The notes under the pieces are model-generated. The model saw only the letters and a list, made by a program, of their open reading frames with translations, did not search any database and was not told the DNA's origin. From Lasioglossum baleicum (lineage: Eukaryota > Arthropoda > Insecta > Hymenoptera > Halictidae), in contig NW_027469103.1 in assembly GCF_051020765.1 (NCBI RefSeq), positions 806,001-870,000 on the forward strand: a stretch of 64,000 nucleotides of DNA. Direction: 5' to 3'. Positions within the stretch are counted from its first letter, which is position 1. Every line of letters begins with the position of its first letter. Shown here piece after piece: positions 40,923-52,239 of the stretch. The position numbers were made by a program, and so were the translations under genes.

Positions 40923-42074
40923 GTATAATACGAAATTTGTTTCTCCTTTTTGCTGACGCGTATTTTACAGACGTATAATTCCTAGATGGATGAAACTCGC
41001 TTTGCGGTGCACGGATACTTGACCGTTGAGACTGGAAGAGATCATGTTCCGGCGAAAAATCAGAGGTAGGTTTTTGAAATGAAATATAGACTCTCTTTGA
41101 CTCTGATTTAGAAATTATCGCGGGATGATCTTTTATGATCGACTCGTATGCTCGGTCTATACGAGGTAGAGTTTTATGCTTTACTTTATGTAGACGTTCT
41201 GTCGTCTTTAGAGAATCAAAGGCGGGGACATTTCCTTTCAACCTAGACTCGGAATAGAAAAAATCGGACTTGATACCGGAGCTTGTAGAATAAACCTTCA
41301 TAGGTTTGAATTCGCGGGAGTCTTCTTTGGACTCTGGATTAGAATTGTCGGGATGGTTACCGAATACGTCGGGATGGTTACCGGAATTGAAAAGGTCGGG
41401 ATGGTTACCGAATGCGTCGGGATGGTTACCGGAATTAGAAAGGTCGGGATGGTTACCGAATACGTCGGGATGGTTACCGGAATTAGAAAGGTCGGGATGG
41501 TTACCGAATACGTCGGGATGGTTACCGGAATTAGAAAGGTCGGGATGGATACCGAATGCGTCGGGATAGTGCCCGGAATTAGTTGAATAACGCTCGATCT
41601 CTTCCACCTCTAACACGGATAATCGGAATGAGATCGGACGCGAAGATGTGTTGAAACATCTGAGGCTCGCTTTGCCTCCGCGATTAGTGACTACACAGTC
41701 ACCGAGGAATACATCCGGCGCTACGCTGACGCGGCGGATATATCCCTGTTTCGGACCCTGTACGCTGACTGCAATGCAGGCGGCTGTTCGGGGCTCAACG
41801 GCAAACTCATTAGAGTCTGCTGCAGTCCTTGATTCGGACTGTTGATTTTGATTTTTGCGCTTATCGACCGGTTCCTCTACGATATTATTCGATGTGATAC
41901 GAATCTCTCCCGGTTGCACCCGACGTTTTGAGAGAGGGAATGTTTCTTCCTCTGTCCTTGCGGCGTGCTTTTCAAGAGAGACCTCCGTTTTCGGAGAAGG
42001 CATTGAAATAACCCTCGTCATTGAACTATCGCGGGGCTCAGTCGGCAGTGCGCGTGAATTAGAGAACGGAATAG
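40923..42074 (-). pseudogene. Protease-env linker of B1, middle segment
   Basis: Open segment between the A4 insertion (42075) and the solo C LTR (40922). It holds the end of the protease domain (PFSN), a charged linker, the pre-RT-like segment (GYIRRVSVAPDVFLGDC), five tandem 16-aa units (SGNHPDxFGNHPDLSN) and a Lys/Arg-rich end. There is no reverse transcriptase, and across the solo LTR the frame leads to the env linker, so the lack of polymerase is original to B1. Confidence 0.85.
41340..41580 (-). repeat. 48-bp in-frame tandem repeat in B1
   Basis: Five units encoding SGNHPDVFGNHPDLSN-like 16-mers, equivalent to the repeat of C2 at 5552. Confidence 0.9.
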
Positions 42075-43872
42075 TGTCACGTCCTGGCGGGGCTATAAGA
42101 GCAAGAGAAGAGAATACCGCGGCCCGGCTACTCTACTCTTCCACTGACTGACATTTAATAAAAGTGTTGGTCTTTTTATCAACAGACTAGGACCCGATGC
42201 CGACACCTGCATGCAGTCTTACACAGATGAAAGATGCACGCGACCCTGAAACATACGCGATAATATGTTCCACTTACTTTTACGCTTCGCTTGTTTGTCG
42301 ATTGACACGAGAAATGAGTTCGCAACGGATGAACAGCTACGGTTGCGCTGATGGCCTTGAATTCGGTCCTCTCTGCTTGACAGGCGTTGATCCAAATGGC
42401 TGGAAACGACCTTCAAGGATTGACGACTGCGCCAAATTCTGTCACGTCAATATTTGGCAGGAACGACCTCCAATGGTGGACAGCTGGCGGCTACGGTATT
42501 GTAGACGGATGCGCTCGTTGAGGAAACGGGCGTGGACGCTGTACGATACCGTGAATCTAACTCACGAATATCGTCCGCGTGATTGACGATATTTTAACTA
42601 GCGAAAACGGACGTGGACGCTGTACGATCCCGTGAATTTATCTCGCGAATATCGTCCGCGTGGTTGACGATATTTTGATTCGAGAAAACGGACGTGGATG
42701 CTGCGGAGCTTGCTATGCGAGCAAGTCTATCACTATCACGCACGTACGCGAACACGTAACAGGAAATTGAATAAGGAATACTATTCGCGAACTTTCCAGT
42801 GAGAACTCTATCTCTAACTAACAACGTGTCACTTCAAACTACGAAGTTAGGAGCAAGGAAATAATAATTGGGATTTAGATTGACTCTGGTAAAACAAAGT
42901 ATATTATAAACGTAAAAGAATACAAAGGTAAAGATGCTTATTATTAACGAAATCGAAATACGTACTAAGTACGAAATATGAAACGCAATAAAAATGTTTA
43001 ATTGAATAAACGAAGTAATGTTTGAATTAAACGAATAAGAATAAGATATTATTGAATGGTATTAGGGACTGTGTCTAAACAGTATGGATTTGGAAAGATT
43101 GTGTCTAAACAATCTGGATTTGGAAAGACTATGTCTAAATAGTCTGGACTTGGAAGATTGACGAAAACTCGACTGACCCACTCGGGTCCCCGGAGAGGAC
43201 TGTGGAGAATCGAACGTTCGTCGACGAATAACGTTCGTCCGAAAAATGCTGACTTCGCAAAAGGGGACCGTGTCCTCTTTGTGCCGGTCTTCGTCGTAAA
43301 CAGCGCGATGGCCGCCGCACTAGAGTCAGCAGTTTTCGTTCCCAGTGGTGCAGGACTCGAAAATTAAGTGGTAACCATTGGCGTACCTATTTATTTATTT
43401 AAATAAATTGGGACTTAGAATATTTTCGAGCGCTTGCTCTTGCAAGGCGTTTCGATGTAAATTTTATATGTCATATGATTAGTTGACATCATTTGTCGAC
43501 CGATCATATGTTTGAAAATATTCTAAGTACTTTTGAAAATTACCAAAAATCGAAATTTTGGTAAAGTCTAAACAAACGCGAATTGAGAACATAACCTACA
43601 AATTTTTAGGTTAGTTTCATAATTTTCGCTCACGAGTCCAATGATATTTCAATCTTCGAGTTTGGGCCATTTTTGGCTATTTTAGGAATTTGACAGATTT
43701 TGGATTTTAGGTTATGTTGATGGATTTCAATCAGATGTACGTGGTGTTAAGGATTCATTGTTATGAAGGATTTTTAGGAGTTTTGGAATCTTTAAAGGGG
43801 AACGCTCGCTCTTATGTATCTAATTTTACATGTAGTCTTAAAGCTAACGTCGGAGGTGCGACCGACGTCACA
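42075..43872 (-). repeat. Family A 3' LTR of A4
   Basis: 1798 bp, preceded on the minus strand by AAGGGGGGAGG. It carries the subgroup 3-bp deletion also seen in A3. Confidence 0.95.
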
Positions 43873-46800
43873 CCTCCCCCCTTAGAGAAGAGATTTCACG
43901 CAGTGGAATCTCTGCCTCTGGGTGGCGGTAGACAGGATGCACTGAAATGTCATCCCTGTCTCGCAACGCTGGGTCAAGGGAATCGCAAATTAACGTTCGT
44001 TTCGTCAAGGGAGGACGGGTTCGGATTTCTCCGACACTGGCACTATCACTATCTTTGTCCTCGATGGCCGCTGAAGTCTTGTTGTCCCTCTGCTTCATGA
44101 ATATAAAGAACCGGGTCAGTGAACTCCAGATGGCGACAACGAGATGCAGGCTCCAGCCGTATAGTGAGTGTAATGCGATGCCGTTAACGATCGTACTGAT
44201 GATTGTTTTGATCGTGCGGATCGCTACATACACTCCGATTATTCCAGCACTTATTGATCCGAATGTAGTGAATCCGGACCATAATTTCTGTGCTGTAGAC
44301 TCCGCTATCTGCTGTAGGGAGTTTTCATCGAGCAGGTTGAACATGTTGATGTTTCCTGCTGCAAACTGTCTTCCCGTCGCACCCTGTGCGATTGAATTTA
44401 TGACTGCTACCTTCTCTACAGGAAACATTATATGATCCTGTAGTTTGTCCAGGTCGTCTTGTGAATAAATGCCTCCCGTTGCCAAGTTCTTCGGATCTAT
44501 GTATTTCCAGGTTGACTTGGCGAGGGGGTGAAGCTCCGAAGGAGTGATGGCCTCCATCAATGACGGTGTTAGGCGATACCATGTTCCGTGCAGTCTATAA
44601 TATGGGGGAAGTAGCTCATTGCATGGCTTTTCTGTCCCCGTATTTGAAATGATGTGGTCCCTTGGCTTCAGGAATTTTGATGTGTTCCGATATGTGATGG
44701 GTAGCTCATCATAACACCGTTCGGTTTTCCTCACTTGGACCGTGACTGGTATGCACTTTATTATGTGCACTACCTCTCCTGCTGGAACTGCGATAAATCC
44801 GACATCCTTCATGATGGCAGTGGCAACTTCTTCGGGTGCTGAATGTAATAATGTGAGGGCGTTCTGGAGAATCTGACGCTCTAGCTCACACTTCTGACGG
44901 ATTACATCTTTGTAGAGTTGAGAAAATTGTTTCCGGAGGTGCTTCTCCACGTAAACAAATTTGCTGTTGACATACGTGAAGATGTCCAGATTGTTGACCA
45001 AGGTGTGTGTTTTCTCCTTGAATTTTCCTGAACTTCCAACTTCCAGAATGAACAGCTTGGGGTGTTCCGTACGGATTATGACATATCCGCAAACTGACGA
45101 TCTGCCTGTCTCCGTGAGTGCAAAAGTCGTGTCCTGCGATGCTACGGTATACAGGGTTGGAGAAGGATTCACCTTGGAGGATAGTTTAGTGGCTATCCCT
45201 TCGTACAAGACATCATAATTATTGAATTTGCACGAGTCCGTCGGCGTGGTTTCCCAGAACGTATGGCCATCTTGTGCGTCTAAGCAGCTTCCTTTTTGAA
45301 GGGGGCAGGTTTGCCCAGTTTGTAGATGAATCTGTCCGGTTGACAATCTGATTGGAGCGATGTAGTCGCGGATCGTGATTCGGACTAAAGCTTGTACCAC
45401 GACATCGGTCCAAGTCCCAAACGGATCACTATACGTGGTTCCAGCGCAGCTACCATCGTTCTGAATAACTCCTGCTAACGTGAGGCCGTGAGAGGAGGTC
45501 GAGTTCGGTTGAATACCTGTGATCTGGGCGGCTGGGGTGATGAATATTGTCCCCGTCGTGTGCAGGCTCGAACAGGTTTCGCTGGAGATCGGTAATATAT
45601 AGTCTTGTCGACCATTGGATACTACCGAATTATGTGAATGCATGCCACAATAGTATATGGTTCTGTCTATTCCGATATGGCATTGCAAGACACGAGCTTG
45701 CGAGAATTCAGCTAGCTGCAGGAGCTGAATTCTTTCTAAATTTTCAGCTGGTGCGATGTCTTCTGGCTCGCAGTTAAGAGTGTCAATAGTTGAATACGTG
45801 GTAATATTCAAGGTTGAACCTCCACAGTCATATCCAATGAGTGTTGAGGCTTGCGTGGCAATAGAGAGCAAGATAGCTGCTTGTATCGGCTGCATGGTTG
45901 CTGTTATAGCGTTGTCGAGAGACTGATGATCTTCAGGGGTGACGGTTTCTCCTTGAAGATCTCGTTGCGTCGCAGGGATATCGTCTTCCTGCTGTGGAGT
46001 GGGGTGATGCTGACCAGAGGTTTTAAATTTCGCTCTTGGGTCGCTGCGATAGTTTATCGTTGGCGTAACGATATTGGAGCCTCTGTTAACGCTAGGAAGA
46101 TTGAATTCGTTTCGCAAGATACATAACGAAAGCTTATAATCAGACTTAGTTGTCTCGGGCGAGTATAATGTATCGGCTTTATTTCTTTTTCTTGCTGACG
46201 CGAATCTCGCGGAATTGTATTTGCCAGACGCATGGACTTTGTTTTCGGTCGCACGGATACCTGATCGTTGAAGCTGCAAGAGGTCTTGTTCCGGCGAGGA
46301 TTTGAAGATAGGAGTTTGTGGCGAAACATAAACTCCTTTTGATTTAACTTTAGGAATAGAAATGTTTTCTAAATTGTTCTCATATGAACATTCTAAAAGT
46401 TCATCTGAGGCGAAGGCGTTGATGTTTCTTTCCACACAGGACTTTGAATATAAATCGTCGGGATGGTTACCGGAATTCTTTAAAGTATCGGGATGGCTAC
46501 CGGAATCGTCGGGATGGTTACCGGAATTATTTAAAGAATCGGGATGGCTACCGGAATCGTCGGGATGGTTACCGGAATTATTTAAAGAATCGGGATGGCT
46601 ACCGGAATCGTCGGAATGGTTACCGGAATTATTTAAAGAATCGGGATGGCTACCGGAATCGTCGGAATGGTTACCGGAATTAATAGAAGACGCGAGTTGA
46701 TCGTTAACGATCGTCTCGTGCGCGCGGCACGCACGAGCATTGAATAAGTCCGAATTGACTTCGGCTTGAATATTCGAAAAGGGAACCTCGATCTCTTCCA

Positions 46801-47305
46801 CCTCCAACGTAGGCAGGGAGAAGGACGCCACTTCGGACGATGCGTTAAAGCATCGCAGGTATGCCTTTCCGTTACGGTTGGTGACTAAACAATCACCTAA
46901 GAACACATCGGGTTTTACATCTACTTTTCGCACATACCCTTCGCTTGGGCCCTTTACGTTGACGGCTATGCAGGCGGCGGTACGGCTTTCGATGGAATAT
47001 TCCCGAGGATTCGAAAAGGGAATACGTAGGTTTTTATACTCTACGCATTCCTTCGCAAATGATATCTCTGCTCCCTCTCTGAAGAAGGGGGAGCCTAAGA
47101 TACCATCTATATTAATTGGAAAACTGTCAGGCAGAACGTGTAGCGTGACTTTAATGGAATCTGCTAGCTCCGCATTGATATAACCGAGGGTCGCAATTTC
47201 TCCTTCTGTCACGCCATGGACGTGTATGACGCTGTCAGTTTTTAGATGAACGTCAGATTTGATACCAGACGCTCGGATTAAGTTGACCTCGGACCCGGTG
47301 TCCAA
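43868..47305 (-). CDS. Protease-Env fusion ORF of A4 (1145 codons)
   Basis: Same organisation as in A1 and A2: retropepsin (DTGSE, GILGSPFF), pre-RT-like segment, four 17-aa repeats, linker, and Env from ATG 45895 with signal-like stretch, GYDCGG, CGMHSH and C-terminal membrane segments. The TGA is in the LTR. Differs from A1 and A2 by scattered substitutions only, all leaving the frame open. No polymerase or integrase. Confidence 0.88.
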   Translation of the reverse strand: MDTGSEVNLIRASGIKSDVHLKTDSVIHVHGVTEGEIATLGYINAELADSIKVTLHVLPDSFPINIDGILGSPFFREGAEISFAKECVEYKNLRIPFSNPREYSIESRTAACIAVNVKGPSEGYVRKVDVKPDVFLGDCLVTNRNGKAYLRCFNASSEVASFSLPTLEVEEIEVPFSNIQAEVNSDLFNARACRAHETIVNDQLASSINSGNHSDDSGSHPDSLNNSGNHSDDSGSHPDSLNNSGNHPDDSGSHPDSLNNSGNHPDDSGSHPDTLKNSGNHPDDLYSKSCVERNINAFASDELLECSYENNLENISIPKVKSKGVYVSPQTPIFKSSPEQDLLQLQRSGIRATENKVHASGKYNSARFASARKRNKADTLYSPETTKSDYKLSLCILRNEFNLPSVNRGSNIVTPTINYRSDPRAKFKTSGQHHPTPQQEDDIPATQRDLQGETVTPEDHQSLDNAITATMQPIQAAILLSIATQASTLIGYDCGGSTLNITTYSTIDTLNCEPEDIAPAENLERIQLLQLAEFSQARVLQCHIGIDRTIYYCGMHSHNSVVSNGRQDYILPISSETCSSLHTTGTIFITPAAQITGIQPNSTSSHGLTLAGVIQNDGSCAGTTYSDPFGTWTDVVVQALVRITIRDYIAPIRLSTGQIHLQTGQTCPLQKGSCLDAQDGHTFWETTPTDSCKFNNYDVLYEGIATKLSSKVNPSPTLYTVASQDTTFALTETGRSSVCGYVIIRTEHPKLFILEVGSSGKFKEKTHTLVNNLDIFTYVNSKFVYVEKHLRKQFSQLYKDVIRQKCELERQILQNALTLLHSAPEEVATAIMKDVGFIAVPAGEVVHIIKCIPVTVQVRKTERCYDELPITYRNTSKFLKPRDHIISNTGTEKPCNELLPPYYRLHGTWYRLTPSLMEAITPSELHPLAKSTWKYIDPKNLATGGIYSQDDLDKLQDHIMFPVEKVAVINSIAQGATGRQFAAGNINMFNLLDENSLQQIAESTAQKLWSGFTTFGSISAGIIGVYVAIRTIKTIISTIVNGIALHSLYGWSLHLVVAIWSSLTRFFIFMKQRDNKTSAAIEDKDSDSASVGEIRTRPPLTKRTLICDSLDPALRDRDDISVHPVYRHPEAEIPLREISSLRGEV

Positions 47306-47460
47306 GAGGAACTCACACTCTTTTGAGAAGAGTGACGATTTTGCTTTTATTCGAGGGATAGGGGAGTCCGGCGCGAGATTTATTGCCGAGACTAATTTCG
47401 CGGATGGTCGTTCATTCTGCTGACCGTCCGGGTTATCTCTCCTATCTACTCGAATTTCAT

Positions 47461-48768
47461 CTACTGCTGGTCGTCGCTGATGACGGCCAGCTGTGTTGCC
47501 TTTTGGCGATTCTCTTGGGATGCCTCCCGTCCTTTGGTCGCGTTTGTCGGGAGGCTTGATTCGTTTCCCGACTCATTTTTATTGTAATATTCGCGGCTGC
47601 GACATTCGTGTATGTCATGTCCCGTGCGCTTACAATATTTACAATACTTCTGATTCTCCGTAGGAAAGCGATCGCGACCTGGGGACTGGGAAGCGCGATC
47701 TTCGCGTTTATACGTTTCGCGCTGATTTGATTGCGACGGTTCGTGACGTCGCGGAGGAGGAGAGCGATACGCGTCTCTGTTATCGGGTTTCCTGTCTCGC
47801 CAGGATTCACGAGGTGAAAAGGAAGGTCGTTGATCTTTCCTTTCCGAAGATCTGTTGCGCTGCTCAGGCGCATTCCTATCATAATAAGAGTTGCTTGATC
47901 GCTCTGGTGTGCGATTACGAGAGTCGGAGAATGCAACGCGGCGTCCGTCGTCACGATAACGAACACGGTCAAGCTCGTACTGTTTGTACGCGGTTACTGC
48001 TTCGTCGAATATTTTCTGTAATTCGAGTGACGCGCAGAGCCTGACCTCGGCTCGAAGCGCTGGGATAAGACCACGCATAAAACAATCAACTGTGAATTTG
48101 TCAATCTCGTCTAGATTGGGGACCCCGCGGCCTGAATCTATGATCGCCGTTCTAAGGTCCTTTACTCGCGTAATATAATTCAACACGTGCTCGGACTGTC
48201 CTTGGTGTATCGAAGCTAATTCTCCGCGATATTGATCGATGAATTTATATGGGCCTAGTACATCTTTCAGGCGGTTGCACAATTCAGAGATTGTGTTAAT
48301 ATTTACGTCTTCAATCGCGGCGTATGCCTGTCCTCTAAGCTTATTGCATACTAATCTAGTGAGGGTACGCTCAGCTGTGGCTGGAACAGCTTCCAAGGCT
48401 CGCTTGCACGCGCGAACGAATTGTAGCACGGTTATGGAGGTGCCGTCAAAGGTAGGCACAAGTTCAACCGCTTGTTTAACGGTGAAATTCGAAGAATCGT
48501 GCATTATGGGTTCGCGGGGCGCAACGACTGGGCTAGCTGGAATTGATTGAGAATCTCTGGCCGATCGGATTTCTGCTATCTCGCGGCGTATATCCTCGTA
48601 CGTTACTCTTTGCTCACGCGTTTCTGTTTCGTATTGCAATTTGAGTTGAGTCAACGCGGCGGTTTGATTAATGAGAGCTGCTTCTCTACGAGCTAAATCT
48701 TTCTGGAATTCAATTAATTCCTCTTCCGTAGGAGGAACCTTCTTTCTAGCCTCGCTACGCGTTTCCAT
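47461..48768 (-). CDS. gag: gag of A4 (435 aa)
   Basis: Complete, ATG at 48768. Domains as in A2. The CCHC knuckle is intact (CKYCKRTGHDIHEC); substitutions near it (RSREYYNKN) do not affect zinc ligands. The protease frame is open in -1 across the stop at 47461. Confidence 0.93.
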   Translation of the reverse strand: METRSEARKKVPPTEEELIEFQKDLARREAALINQTAALTQLKLQYETETREQRVTYEDIRREIAEIRSARDSQSIPASPVVAPREPIMHDSSNFTVKQAVELVPTFDGTSITVLQFVRACKRALEAVPATAERTLTRLVCNKLRGQAYAAIEDVNINTISELCNRLKDVLGPYKFIDQYRGELASIHQGQSEHVLNYITRVKDLRTAIIDSGRGVPNLDEIDKFTVDCFMRGLIPALRAEVRLCASLELQKIFDEAVTAYKQYELDRVRYRDDGRRVAFSDSRNRTPERSSNSYYDRNAPEQRNRSSERKDQRPSFSPRESWRDRKPDNRDAYRSPPPRRHEPSQSNQRETYKREDRASQSPGRDRFPTENQKYCKYCKRTGHDIHECRSREYYNKNESGNESSLPTNATKGREASQENRQKATQLAVISDDQQ

Positions 48769-49254
48769 GATTGCGTCGCTTGAAAATTTCTAAGTATGAA
48801 ATTCGCGAAAAATAATCCGACTATATAACGTGGGCGAAGGGGCGTTTTCTAAACCGCCCGTCGCACTTTAACGTTCACTAAAACTCTCGATGAATTTGTA
48901 CTGAGTACGAACATCGCGAAAAATAATTTGAGTATGTAACGTGGGCGAAAGGGCATTTCCTTCACTGCCCGTCGCACTTTTAACTGACACTATGCTTTCA
49001 CGGACTCTAAGTCTACTGCGTTAAATTGTCAAACAATGATGGAACGCGCAGGGGTTCGCGTGCTAACACTGATTCTATTTTTATTCCTCGATGCCGTGCT
49101 TCTAACATCGGTGACCAACGAGTGTCCTACCGACTGCGCCAAATTTGTCACAACAAATTTTGGCAGAGGTAGGACACATGACGTATCCTACAAAAGTGTT
49201 GACGGTGTCTCTAACATCGGTGACCAACGAGTGTCCTACCGACTGCGCCAAATT
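48769..49254 (-). other. 5' leader of A4
   Basis: 486 bp with two tRNA-Ser-type primer sites (near 49130 and 49240 on the minus strand) and the duplicated stem-loops. Confidence 0.85.
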
Positions 49255-51052
49255 TGTCACGTCCTGGCGGGGCTATAAGAGCAAGAGAAGAGAATACCGC
49301 GGCCCGGCTACTCTACTCTTCCACTGACTGACATTTAATAAAAGTGTTGGTCTTTTTATCAACAGACTAGGACCCGATGCCGACACCTGCATGCAGTCTT
49401 ACACAGATGAAAGATGCACGCGACCCTGAAACATACGCGATAATATGTTCCACTTACTTTTACGCTTCGCTTGTTTGTCGATTGACACGAGAAATGAGTT
49501 CGCAACGGATGAACAGCTACGGTTGCGCTGATGGCCTTGAATTCGGTCCTCTCTGCTTGACAGGCGTTGATCCAAATGGCTGGAAACGACCTTCAAGGAT
49601 TGACGACTGCGCCAAATTCTGTCACGTCAATATTTGGCAGGAACGACCTCCAATGGTGGACAGCTGGCGGCTACGGTATTGTAGACGGATGCGCTCGTTG
49701 AGGAAACGGGCGTGGACGCTGTACGATACCGTGAATCTAACTCACGAATATCGTCCGCGTGATTGACGATATTTTAACTAGCGAAAACGGACGTGGACGC
49801 TGTACGATCCCGTGAATTTATCTCGCGAATATCGTCCGCGTGGTTGACGATATTTTGATTCGAGAAAACGGACGTGGATGCTGCGGAGCTTGCTATGCGA
49901 GCAAGTCTATCACTATCACGCACGTACGCGAACACGTAACAGGAAATTGAATAAGGAATACTATTCGCGAACTTTCCAGTGAGAACTCTATCTCTAACTA
50001 ACAACGTGTCACTTCAAACTACGAAGTTAGGAGCAAGGAAATAATAATTGGGATTTAGATTGACTCTGGTAAAACAAAGTATATTATAAACGTAAAAGAA
50101 TACAAAGGTAAAGATGCTTATTATTGACGAAATCGAAATACGTACTAAGTACGAAATATGAAACGCAATAAAAATGTTTAATTGAATAAACGAAGTAATG
50201 TTTGAATTAAACGAATAAGAATAAGATATTATTGAATGGTATTAGGGACTGTGTCTAAACAGTATGGATTTGGAAAGATTGTGTCTAAACAATCTGGATT
50301 TGGAAAGACTATGTCTAAATAGTCTGGACTTGGAAGATTGACGAAAACTCGACTGACCCACTCGGGTCCCCGGAGAGGACTGTGGAGAATCGAACGTTCG
50401 TCGACGAATAACGTTCGTCCGAAAAATGCTGACTTCGCAAAAGGGGACCGTGTCCTCTTTGTGCCGGTCTTCGTCGTAAACAGCGCGATGGCCGCCGCAC
50501 TAGAGTCAGCAGTTTTCGTTCCCAGTGGTGCAGGACTCGAAAATTAAGTGGTAACCATTGGCGTACCTATTTATTTATTTAAATAAATTGGGACTTAGAA
50601 TATTTTCGAGCGCTTGCTCTTGCAAGGCGTTTCGATGTAAATTTTATATGTCATATGATTAGTTGACATCATTTGTCGACCGATCATATGTTTGAAAATA
50701 TTCTAAGTACTTTTGAAAATTACCAAAAATCGAAATTTTGGTAAAGTCTAAACAAACGCGAATTGAGAACATAACCTACAAATTTTTAGGTTAGTTTCAT
50801 GATTTTCGCTCACGAGTCCAATGATATTTCAATCTTCGAGTTTGGGCCATTTTTGGCTATTTTAGGAATTTGACAGATTTTGGATTTTAGGTTATGTTGA
50901 TGGATTTCAATCAGATGTACGTGGTGTTAAGGATTCATTGTTATGAAGGATTTTTAGGAGTTTTGGAATCTTTAAAGGGGAACGCTCGCTCTTATGTATC
51001 TAATTTTACATGTAGTCTTAAAGCTAACGTCGGAGGTGCGACCGACGTCACA
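49255..51052 (-). repeat. Family A 5' LTR of A4
   Basis: 1798 bp, nearly identical to the 3' LTR of the same element. Confidence 0.95.
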
Positions 51053-51423
51053 ATAGAAATGTTTCCGATTAAAACAAATTGCCTTGCAAAGGAAATCTCA
51101 GCTCCTCCTATAAAGAAGGGCGAGCCGAGAATTCCGTTAACACTGACTGGAAAATCGTCCCCGAGCACGTGGAATTTGATAGGGATTGTCCCCTGAATGA
51201 ATATAACGACTTCACCGAGTGTTACTATGGAACCCTCGGTTATTCCATGAACTTCGATCGTGCTCGTGGGATCAATGGTTATCCCAGGTTTTAAACTAGA
51301 CGCGCGTATCAAATTGACTTCCGAGCCCGTGTCTAATAAGAATTCACTTTTCTCGCGAAGCTGAGGGGCGGAGATTTGTACGCGCGGGATCGGCGAGTCT
51401 ACTGCGAGGTTAACTGCAGAGAC
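51053..51423 (-). pseudogene. pro: Protease N-terminal part of B1
   Basis: Open frame with LLDTGSEVNLIRAS (catalytic Asp near 51330) and GILGSPFF, cut by A4 at 51052 in the middle of the domain. It overlaps the gag end in the -1 frame (SAVNLAVDSPIPRV reads across the gag stop at 51399). Confidence 0.87.
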
Positions 51424-52239
51424 GAATCGTCGATCTGGCCTTCGGGGAGCTCGTTCGTTCGAACGGCGGTCTGCGTGAATGTTTGGTTGCGCTTTGTTGG
51501 GGCGGCCTCCCGCTGTTGATTCGTTCCTGTCGGGAGGCCTGACTCGTTTCCCGAGCGCAGGTTATTGTTATAGGCTCTTTTTCGACATTCGTGAATGTCA
51601 TGCCCGGGAGTTTTGCAATAGTTGCAAAACTTGCGGGGCTCTCCCGAACGTCTGTCGCGATTTGAATTCGGGTCCCGGTTTTCGCGCTGCGGGTTTTGTT
51701 CGCGTGGGGTTTCGGATCGCCACTGCGGAGTTGGAGAACGATAAGAGTTGCGGTTCGAGTTTCTCCACGAGTCTCGACGTTGGTCGGACCCGTTATCGCG
51801 ACGCTCATCCGGTCTGTTGTCGCGACGTTCAGGGATGCGTTCGCGAGAATTGAAATTGTCAGAAGAGCGTGGGCGATAGGAGCTTCTGTTATCTGAGAAG
51901 CTTACCTTGCGGGAATCGTCACGATTAGATTCGCGACGACGGTTTTGATACAGCTCATATTGCTTATATGCAGAGATGGCTGCTTCGAAGATCTCTGCCG
52001 AATTCTGAGAACGGCAATGCAAAACTTCGCTGCGAAGTTGTGGGAGTAGACCGCGAAGGAAGCACTCGACTGTGAAACGATCGATTTCTCTGTAGTCGTA
52101 ATGTCCTTCGGTAGAATCGCTGATGGCGGTTCGTAAATCTTTGACTCGATTTATGAAGTCAAGAATATGCTCATTGTTGCCCTGGGCTACGCTTGCCAAT
52201 TCGCCACGGTACTGGTCCACGAATTTGTAGGGTCCCAGT
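51399..52239 (-). pseudogene. gag: gag C-terminal part of B1
   Basis: Starts at the GPYKFVDQYRGEL region right after the solo A LTR; capsid C-terminal part, Arg/Ser/Asp-rich repeats (RRDN, ERRD), and a CCHC knuckle (CNYCKTPGHDIHEC). Stop TAG at 51399. Together with 54041-54625 it formed one gag before the LTR insertion. Confidence 0.9.

Larger units (their letters stand above)
42075..51052 (-). mobile_element. Family A element A4, complete
   Basis: 8978 bp on the minus strand, flanked by atag (42071-42074, 51053-51056), inserted in the protease region of B1. LTRs 42075-43872 and 49255-51052 are both 1798 bp; I noticed two differences (near 43620/50807 and 42948/50126), so it is very young. 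Gag and protease-env are intact. Two primer sites lie in the leader (48769-49254). Confidence 0.95.
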
